A DNA stretch of 64,000 nucleotides from assembly GCF_014197135.1 (NCBI RefSeq), contig NZ_JACIFA010000004.1, positions 62,001-126,000 on the forward strand, read 5' to 3'. Positions 58,177-64,000 of the stretch are shown here, one piece after another. The position numbers were made by a program, and so were the translations under genes. Numbering within the stretch: position 1 is the first letter of the stretch; the number at the start of each line of letters is the position of its first letter. Under the pieces are notes generated by a model. That model had not been told where the DNA came from, searched no databases, and saw only the letters and a list, made by a program, of their open reading frames with translations. The stretch is from Sphingomonas zeae. Its GTDB lineage: Bacteria; Pseudomonadota; Alphaproteobacteria; Sphingomonadales; Sphingomonadaceae.

Positions 58177-59706
58177 TTATTTGATCCGCAGCGGGATCAG
58201 CGCACCGGCGATCTTGCCACGCGTGATCTGCGCCAGCACCTGCGGACGGCCCGCGGCCTTGGCGGCGGCGACGACCTGCTGGAGATCGGCGGCGCTGCGC
58301 ACAGGGGTGCCGTTGACCGCCGTGATGACGTCGCCGCGCTTCAGCTTGGACGCCGCGTCGCTCGACGGATCGACCGCCGCGACGACCACGCCCTGCGTCG
58401 ACGGATCGACGTTGATCGCGCGCGCGATCGCCGGGGTCAGCACCTGTACTGCCAGGCCCAGACCGCCACCGGGCGTCGGGGTGGTCTGCGCATCGTCGTC
58501 CTCGTCGGGGAAGGCGTCCGAGCCGTCACCCAGGGTCGAGCGCAGTTCCTCGTTCGACGGGCGGGTCGCGGCGGTGGCGGTAAGCGACACTGGCTTGCCG
58601 TTGCGCAGCACCTCCAGGTTGACACGGCCGCCCGGCGGGACGTTCGCGATCAGATAGGACAGGGTCTGCTCGGGCGTCACCAACTGGCCGTTGACCTTGG
58701 TCACGACGTCGAACGCCTTCAGCCCGGCCTTGGCGGCAGGACCGGCGGGTTCGACCTTGGCGATGATCTCGCCCTGGCCCTTGGGCACGCCCAGCGATGC
58801 GGCGACATCGTCGGTGACCGGCCCGCCGATCTGCACGCCCAGATAGCCGCGCTCGATCTTCTGGCCCTTCATCAGCCGGTCGATGATCGGCTTGGCGTCC
58901 TCGGCCGGGATGGCGAAGCCGATGCCGATATTGCCGCCCGACTGCGAATAGATCTGGCTGTTGATGCCGATCACATTGCCGTTCATGTCGAACATCGGGC
59001 CACCGGAATTGCCCTGGTTGATCGCGGCGTCAGTCTGGATGAAGCGATCGTTCGCGCCGCCTTGGCCCGTGACGCGGTGCACGGCCGAGACGATACCGGC
59101 GGTGACGGTGCTCGACAGGCCGAAGGGCTGGCCGATCGCCAGCACCCAGTCGCCCGGCCGTGCGCGCGACGAATCGCCGAAGCGGACGAAGGGCAGGTTC
59201 TTGCCGTCGATCTTCAGGACCGCGAGGTCGGAGGTTTCGTCGCGGCCGACGACCTTGGCGGTATATTCCTTGCGGTCGTTGAGCGTCACGGTGATCGAAT
59301 CGACCGACGCGCCCGCCGCGCCCGGCGCGATGACGTGGTTGTTGGTGACGATATAGCCGTCCGGCGAGATCAGGAAGCCCGAGCCCAGCGACATGCCCTC
59401 ACGCTTCTGCGGCTGCGGTCCGGCCTGGCCGCCGAACTGGCCGAAAAAGCCCTCGAACGGCGTACCGGCGAATGGGTTCGCCTGTTGCTTGGTGGTGATC
59501 GACTGCTTGGTCGAGATGTTGACGACGGCGGGCTGGAGCTTGGCGACCATGTCGGCAAAGCTCATCGGAGCGCCGGCACGCGGGGCGACCGCCTGGATCG
59601 CGCCGGGTTCGTTCTGCGCGACTTGGGCGGTTCCGGGCTGAAGGGCCAGGGTCGCGGTCGCGCCACCGAGGAGGAGCGCACTGGTAATGGCGTAGGCGTA
59701 GCGCAC
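58177..59706 (-). CDS. Do/DegQ-type periplasmic serine protease
   Basis: HtrA protease/chaperone that removes misfolded envelope proteins. 509 residues: signal peptide, then a trypsin-like domain with triad His124 (TNNHVI), Asp160 (ETSDLAVLKID) and Ser234 (QGNSGGPMF). Two PDZ domains follow (about 290-390 and 415-505); the first binds substrate ends, the second helps cage assembly. A Gln/Gly/Pro-rich loop (about 73-103) is the long LA-type loop of Do proteases. It lies 106 bp after hflC on the same strand, the usual hflK-hflC-degQ order in this group. Confidence 0.95.
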   Translation of the reverse strand: MRYAYAITSALLLGGATATLALQPGTAQVAQNEPGAIQAVAPRAGAPMSFADMVAKLQPAVVNISTKQSITTKQQANPFAGTPFEGFFGQFGGQAGPQPQKREGMSLGSGFLISPDGYIVTNNHVIAPGAAGASVDSITVTLNDRKEYTAKVVGRDETSDLAVLKIDGKNLPFVRFGDSSRARPGDWVLAIGQPFGLSSTVTAGIVSAVHRVTGQGGANDRFIQTDAAINQGNSGGPMFDMNGNVIGINSQIYSQSGGNIGIGFAIPAEDAKPIIDRLMKGQKIERGYLGVQIGGPVTDDVAASLGVPKGQGEIIAKVEPAGPAAKAGLKAFDVVTKVNGQLVTPEQTLSYLIANVPPGGRVNLEVLRNGKPVSLTATAATRPSNEELRSTLGDGSDAFPDEDDDAQTTPTPGGGLGLAVQVLTPAIARAINVDPSTQGVVVAAVDPSSDAASKLKRGDVITAVNGTPVRSAADLQQVVAAAKAAGRPQVLAQITRGKIAGALIPLRIK

Positions 59707-59812
59707 TGGGCTAAGGTCCTCTCAAAGAAAATTCAGTTTGACCGTGACCTATTTGCCACGGTTTGGCTGAACGACGCTTGAATATGAACGAGCGGAAAGG
59801 TGGGATATCCAC

Positions 59813-60691
59813 CTATCGGCCCGGCGCGGTGAATTCCTTCAGATAGCTGTTCTCGGGCGACAAAATGATCTGCGTGGCCCCGCGTTCCTGATTGTTGCCG
59901 TCCGCGCCGAATGTGTGGCGATAGGACTGCATCGCGCGGTAGAAATCATAGAAGTTCGGATCCTTGCCGAACGCCTGCGCATAGATTTGCGCGGCCTCGG
60001 CATCGGCGTCGGCACGCACGATCTGCGCCTGTTTCTGGCCCTGCGCGGCGATGGTGATCGCTTCCTGCTGACGTGCGGTCTGCATCCGGGCGAGGGCACT
60101 TTGCAGCGGGGTGCCCGGCGGCAGTTCGGCCTCCTTGATGCGGACATCGACGATCTGGACGCCGTACTGGCGCGCGATCCGGTCGAGTCGCACCTGGATC
60201 GCATCCATCACCTGACCACGCTCGGGGCTGAGCAGTTCGGACGAGCGCCGTTTGCCCAGTTCGTTGCGCAGGGCCGAGCCAAAGATCGGCCGAAGCTGGT
60301 TAATGACGCCGTCGACGCCGCCCGCCGTCGCCAGCATCCGGCGCGGATCGGTGACCCGGAAACGCGCAAAGGCATCGACATTCATGCGCAGCTGGTCGGT
60401 CGACAACACCTGAGTCTTTTCCAGGTCGAGGTCGAGTACGCGCTTGTCGACCCAGACGATCCGGTCGACGAAGGGAATGCGCGCGATCAGACCCGCGCCG
60501 CTATTGCCCAGGTCTTCGCCGGGTCTATAGCCGTTGACCACCCGGCGCGGCTGTTCGAACCGATAGATCACCGCCTGCCTGGTCTCGGGCACAATGGCGA
60601 AGGTCGATGCCGCGATGATGACCGCGATCAGCAGGGCGACGCCCAGCACGATCGGGTTCCGCGCGGTCAGGCCATGGGGCAGGCCGTTCAC
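59813..60691 (-). CDS. hflC: Protease modulator HflC
   Basis: SPFH/band-7 membrane protein; with HflK it forms a large periplasmic cage around FtsH and limits its attack on membrane proteins. 292 residues: N-terminal membrane helix (about 15-33), band-7 domain (about 34-200; VPETRQAVIYRFEQP, DKRVLDLDLEKTQVLS), then a helical part with AEAAQIYAQAFGKDPNFYDFYRAM, typical of HflC. Its start overlaps the hflK stop by four bases (ATGA). Confidence 0.95.
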   Translation of the reverse strand: MNGLPHGLTARNPIVLGVALLIAVIIAASTFAIVPETRQAVIYRFEQPRRVVNGYRPGEDLGNSGAGLIARIPFVDRIVWVDKRVLDLDLEKTQVLSTDQLRMNVDAFARFRVTDPRRMLATAGGVDGVINQLRPIFGSALRNELGKRRSSELLSPERGQVMDAIQVRLDRIARQYGVQIVDVRIKEAELPPGTPLQSALARMQTARQQEAITIAAQGQKQAQIVRADADAEAAQIYAQAFGKDPNFYDFYRAMQSYRHTFGADGNNQERGATQIILSPENSYLKEFTAPGR

Positions 60692-61833
60692 TGGCCACCT
60701 CCCTGCGCGGTACCGGCCGTCGCACTGGGGGCCGTTGCGGTGATTTCGGGCGGCAGCGGCTTGGCCTGCCCCTTGGACAAGGGCAGATAGGGAACGACGC
60801 CCGGCGTCTCGACGATGGTCTTGTCCGACTTGGCCAGCACGGCCTCCATGGTCTCGTAATACATGCGGCGGCGGGTCACTTCGGGGGCGAGGCGATATTG
60901 TTCATACACCTTGTCGAACTGCGCCGCTTCGCCCTGCGCGCGGGCCACCACCTGCTGCGCATAGGAACGCGCCTGGTTGACGTCGGCCACCGCGCGCTGC
61001 TGCGCGACCGTCACCTTGTTGAAGTCGTCGACGATCTGCTGCGGCGGCGCGGCCTGCTTGATCGCCACGCCCTGAATTCGCACACCCGAACGATATTCGT
61101 TCAGGATGGCCTGTGTCAGTTCCTGGACCTTTTGTTCGATGCCGGTGCGGCCCGAACCCAGCGCTTGGTCGAGCGAGGTATCGGCGATCACCGCGCGCAT
61201 CGCGCTTTCGGCCGCGGCGCGCACGGTTTCCTGCGGCTGCGCCAGACGAAAGGCATAGTCGCGCGGGTTGGCGATGTCCCAGCGGACCGAATAGGTCAGG
61301 TCGATGATATTCTGGTCGCTGGTCAGGACCAGATTCTCGCCCGATCCTTCGGGAAAATTCTCGGTGCGGATCTTCTGCACGTCCAGCACCCGAACGCTGG
61401 CGATCGGGGCGGGGGCAGTGATCTGGATGCCCGGATCCAGAATGCCGGTATAGCGACCGAAATAGGTGACGACGCCGCGCTGCTGCGGACCGATCGGGTG
61501 GATCGAGGTATAAAGCACCCAGATACCGATCAGGATGGCCGCGCCGATCGCCCAGAGCGTGCGCCCGCCCGGCGCGCCTGGAATCCCGCCAAAGCCGCCG
61601 CCAGGGCCGCCCGGCCCTTCGCCGGGGCCGCCGCCCGATCCGCGCGCCTTGCGGATGAACTCGTCCAGCGCGGTGGACTTGCCTGGCGCCTTGCGGCCGC
61701 CCGGCGGCACCGCCCACGGGTTGCGGGGGCCACCGTCGGGGTCCTCGCCGGACCCGCCCCACGGGCCTTTTGGCGTGTTGGCGGCTAGTATGGGGGGGCG
61801 TTGAAACCGGCCCGTCAGCTTTCTCATACTCAT
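60688..61833 (-). CDS. hflK: Protease modulator HflK
   Basis: Partner of HflC. 381 residues: a cytoplasmic Gly/Pro-rich start (about 1-85; WGGSGEDPDGGPRNPW and repeated GGPGEGPGG), one membrane helix (about 92-110), a band-7 domain (VVTYFGRYTGILDPGIQI) and a helical tail with ARAQGEAAQFDKVYEQY. Start ATG 61833, or ATG 61827 two codons later. It is first in hflK-hflC-degQ and divergent from mrp, with 65 bp for both promoters. Confidence 0.95.
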   Translation of the reverse strand: MSMRKLTGRFQRPPILAANTPKGPWGGSGEDPDGGPRNPWAVPPGGRKAPGKSTALDEFIRKARGSGGGPGEGPGGPGGGFGGIPGAPGGRTLWAIGAAILIGIWVLYTSIHPIGPQQRGVVTYFGRYTGILDPGIQITAPAPIASVRVLDVQKIRTENFPEGSGENLVLTSDQNIIDLTYSVRWDIANPRDYAFRLAQPQETVRAAAESAMRAVIADTSLDQALGSGRTGIEQKVQELTQAILNEYRSGVRIQGVAIKQAAPPQQIVDDFNKVTVAQQRAVADVNQARSYAQQVVARAQGEAAQFDKVYEQYRLAPEVTRRRMYYETMEAVLAKSDKTIVETPGVVPYLPLSKGQAKPLPPEITATAPSATAGTAQGGGQ

Positions 61834-61898
61834 CGTTATAGGAACGGTTCGCCGACAAAAACAGTGCCAAGCCGCGTATCGCGTCCTATCTGCGGCCT

Positions 61899-62852
61899 AT
61901 GAGCATTATCGAGACGGTAAAGGCGGCGGTTGCCGCGGTGGCGGGCAAGCGCGCGAACGTGCGGATGGAGGGCACACGGGCGGGGGTCGTGCTCGACACC
62001 ACCGGGCTGGACGGGGCGGGGCGGCAGGCGCTGGAGCAAGAGGTGAAGGCTGCCGCGATGCAGCCCGGCGTCGAGGATGTGCGCGTCGTCCTGACTGCCG
62101 AGAAGCGGGAGCGGCGCATCCTTGCGGTGGCCAGCGGCAAAGGCGGCGTGGGCAAGTCGACCCTGTCGGCCAATCTCGCCATCGCGCTGGCGCGACGCGG
62201 GACCAAGACCGGGCTGGTCGATGCCGATATCTATGGCCCGTCACAGCCGCGCCTGATGGCGGCCGAGGGGGTGAAGCCGGTCGCGCAGGACGGCAAGCTG
62301 CAACCGGTGCCCACACGCTTTGGCGTTTCCCTCCTGTCGATGGGGCAGCTTGTCGAGCCGGACAAGGCCATCGCCTGGCGCGGGCCGATGGCGGCGGGCG
62401 CGCTCAGCCAACTAGTCGATGGCGACTGGGGTGCGACCGAGCTTCTCGTGCTCGACCTGCCGCCCGGTACCGGCGACGTGCAGCTGACCATGGTGCAGAA
62501 GCATCGCCCGGCGGGGGCGGTGATCGTCTCGACGCCACAGGACCTGGCGTTGATCGACGCGCGCCGGGCGATCGATCTGTTCGCCAAGGCCGGGGTGCCG
62601 ATCATCGGTCTGGTCGAGAATATGGCGGGTTATTGCTGCCCGCATTGCGGCAGCATGTCGGATCCGTTCGGATCAGGCGGGGCCGAGGCGGCGGCGAAGG
62701 AACTGGGCATCCCGTTCCTGGGCCGGGTGCCGCTGACCATCGCGATTCGCACCGCCTCCGACGCAGGGGAGCCGCCTGCGGCCGGGGAGGGAGACTCGGT
62801 CTTTGCGCCGCTGGCGGAACGGATCGCGGGCTGGCTGGACGGCCAGGCATGA
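61899..62852 (+). CDS. mrp: Mrp/ApbC iron-sulfur cluster carrier ATPase
   Basis: Deviant Walker ATPase that binds and hands over Fe-S clusters to target proteins. 317 residues: a short MIP18-like start, the P-loop SGKGGVGKST (79-88), LVDADIYGPSQPR, DLPPGTGDVQLT, and the cluster-binding pair in YCCPHCGS. FtsH-modulator genes lie divergent upstream. No SUF or ISC genes are seen in the window. Cytoplasmic. Confidence 0.95.
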   Translation: MSIIETVKAAVAAVAGKRANVRMEGTRAGVVLDTTGLDGAGRQALEQEVKAAAMQPGVEDVRVVLTAEKRERRILAVASGKGGVGKSTLSANLAIALARRGTKTGLVDADIYGPSQPRLMAAEGVKPVAQDGKLQPVPTRFGVSLLSMGQLVEPDKAIAWRGPMAAGALSQLVDGDWGATELLVLDLPPGTGDVQLTMVQKHRPAGAVIVSTPQDLALIDARRAIDLFAKAGVPIIGLVENMAGYCCPHCGSMSDPFGSGGAEAAAKELGIPFLGRVPLTIAIRTASDAGEPPAAGEGDSVFAPLAERIAGWLDGQA

Positions 62853-62940
62853 AACCGGCGGCATGGCGGGGCGTTGAGGCCCAATAGCCCGCCATTTTCG
62901 TCCGAATCCTGATTCGGGGCGGCCAACAGGGGATGTGTCC

Positions 62941-63375
62941 ATGCCGTTGACTGCCGATGACGATATCCGTGATCTGTTGGCGAATGCGCGGACCATTGCG
63001 CTGGTCGGCGCTTCGGATCGGCCGGACCGTCCGTCCTACGGCGTGATGAAGCGGTTGCAGGACCATGGCTACCGCGTGATCCCGGTCAATCCGCAGATCA
63101 CCGGCGAGCATGTCCATGGCGAGTTCGTCTTTCGCGAACTGGGCCAGCTGGGCGACCCCATCGACATTGTCGATATCTTTCGCCGGTCAGAGGCGGCGGG
63201 CGACGTCGTGGACGAAGCGATCGCGATCGGGGCCAAGGCGGTCTGGATGCAATTGGGCGTCGTCAACGCCGCCGCCGCCGCGCGTGCCGAGGCGGCCGGG
63301 CTGAAGGTCGTGATGGACCGCTGCCCTGCGATCGAGATTCCGCGCCTCGGCGTCGCGCCGGTCGGGCAGGACTGA
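62941..63375 (+). CDS. CoA-binding protein (YccU type)
   Basis: 144-residue Rossmann protein of the CoA-binding family: TIALVGASDRPDRPSYGVMKRL at the nucleotide loop, DIVDIFRRSE, AVWMQLGVVN, and VVMDRCPAIE near the end. E. coli YccU is the named relative; the cellular role is not known. ATG 62941 has an AGGGG eight bases upstream; in-frame GTG 62935 is too close. It follows mrp by 88 bp and may be co-transcribed. Confidence 0.9.
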   Translation: MPLTADDDIRDLLANARTIALVGASDRPDRPSYGVMKRLQDHGYRVIPVNPQITGEHVHGEFVFRELGQLGDPIDIVDIFRRSEAAGDVVDEAIAIGAKAVWMQLGVVNAAAAARAEAAGLKVVMDRCPAIEIPRLGVAPVGQD

Positions 63376-63420
63376 CATCAAAAAGGGTGAATTGGGACAG
63401 ATAGAAGCAAGGGGAGAGTG

Positions 63421-63687
63421 ATGATGGCGCCGCTGCTGTTGCTATGGGCCGCTCCAGTTCCGGAGCAGGAGCACAGGCTGTCCCTGCCACGCCTGACTTC
63501 GTCCTGCACCTTGTCCAGCTGCCATGGCGGCAAGCGTGCCTCGCCCTATCGCCTGACGCCCAGCCATGCGGTGCCGACCGACTCCAAGGCGCGGGCCTTC
63601 GCCAATGATGGCAGCTATTGCGCGGTGGTCGGCGACAAATATTGCACCAGCAAGCCGCGCACCCTGTTTCGCACCGCGATTGATTAG
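63421..63687 (+). CDS. Small secreted cysteine-containing protein
   Basis: 88 residues from ATG 63421, with AAGGGGAG (63409-63416) upstream; 63424 is also possible. A short hydrophobic leader (MMAPLLLLWAAPVPEQ) precedes a mature part with four cysteines in two pairs (SSCTLSSCHGG and SYCAVVGDKYC), so a disulfide-stabilised periplasmic or secreted peptide is likely. No family recognised. The downstream 236 bp holds a 39-codon frame (63700-63819) without a ribosome site, which I do not call. Confidence 0.65.
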   Translation: MMAPLLLLWAAPVPEQEHRLSLPRLTSSCTLSSCHGGKRASPYRLTPSHAVPTDSKARAFANDGSYCAVVGDKYCTSKPRTLFRTAID

Positions 63688-63923
63688 CGTGCACGCCTGA
63701 TGCTCGCGAATGAGGCGCGAGCCGGGCTCAGCAAGTTGGCCGACGGGATGCGCGACAAGAGCACGCGGGTGCCGATCATGCTCGATGGTCCGGGACCACA
63801 AGGCCATCTCGAGCCCTGATCGACACGAGGCCGTCATGACGCTGGCGGTCGACCGAGAAACCCGGCATGTTAGGGTTCGCCCCCGTCTTCAGGCGCAGGG
63901 GCGGACGATGCCGGGAGGGCGTC

Positions 63924-64000
63924 ATGATTGCGACGATGCTGGTCATGGTGATGGCGGGAATGGCGGGGCAGGGGGGCGATGCCGGAGCCGCGCCACCCTC
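63924..64000 (+). CDS. Start of a probable secreted protein, cut by the window edge
   Basis: ATG 63924 follows GGGAGGG (63913-63919). The 25 visible codons read MIATMLVMVMAGMAGQGGDAG, a signal-peptide-like leader much like that of the preceding small protein, so two small exported proteins may lie in tandem. Nothing more can be said without the next bases. Confidence 0.45.
   Translation, partial: MIATMLVMVMAGMAGQGGDAGAAPP

Noticed and set aside
54034..59781. A 1915-codon open frame on the plus strand
   Set aside because: It runs antisense to OPT, DUF853 and degQ, each a clear family member. Long antisense frames are expected when third positions are mostly G or C.
63700..63819. 39-codon plus-strand frame between the two small secreted proteins
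   Set aside because: No Shine-Dalgarno, no signal sequence and no recognisable motif.

Overview
The window looks like chromosomal DNA of an alphaproteobacterium of the Sphingomonas group. It is GC-rich and densely coded, with many 1 to 8 base gene overlaps. The proteins have a sphingomonad look: a PEP-CTERM protein ending PEPATWAMMLLG, two TorF-type porins, an RNase E with a GWW tail, and Ku with a PE-Lig-Pol LigD. Intergenic spaces carry CCTCCCC/GGGGAGG and CCCCGGC/GCCGGGG palindromes. I found no phage, IS, transposase, CRISPR, rRNA or tRNA. This is a core and near-core segment, not a mobile island.

Layout. 1-5.5 kb: ligD (cut by the left edge) and ku on the minus strand, then a plus-strand run pdxH, CDF metal exporter, phzF. 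5.6-9.9 kb: smc (minus), then an AT-rich stretch with a small lipoprotein and a small membrane protein. 10-15.3 kb: a hydroxyproline and peptide utilisation cluster (FAD dehydrogenase, 4-hydroxyproline epimerase, M24 prolyl peptidase, S10 carboxypeptidase) with a shared TCGTATACGG site upstream of three genes. 15.5-25 kb: uvrA, a methionine gamma-lyase and Lrp divergent pair, rne and an amidase. 25-36.5 kb: small secreted protein, trhO, PBP1A, prfB, lipoprotein methyltransferase, unknown secreted protein plus TorF-like barrel, short RadC-like protein, thyA-folA, a degenerate GGDEF protein and ribF.

36.5-48 kb: ileS-lspA-DUF3035 in one overlapping operon, a TonB-C-like protein and a TorF porin, then sseA-metC-mscS, an FeS photolyase and queF. 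48-56 kb: PEP-CTERM protein, EpsD-like prolyl isomerase lipoprotein, a GT4 glycosyltransferase fused to a second domain, a GH130 protein and an OPT transporter. 56-64 kb: HerA-like ATPase, hflK-hflC-degQ envelope quality control, mrp, a CoA-binding protein, and two small secreted proteins, the last cut by the right edge.

How the genes fit together. Most are housekeeping: DNA repair (Ku/LigD, UvrA, photolyase), chromosome structure (SMC), RNA decay (RNase E), translation (RF2, IleRS, TrhO, QueF), one-carbon metabolism (ThyA/DHFR), flavin and B6 cofactors, cell wall (PBP1A, amidase) and membrane proteolysis. The accessory parts most worth attention are the hydroxyproline cluster with its common operator, the GT4-fusion/GH130 pair, the GGDEF protein whose signature has decayed to QDDVF, and the families of intergenic palindromes.
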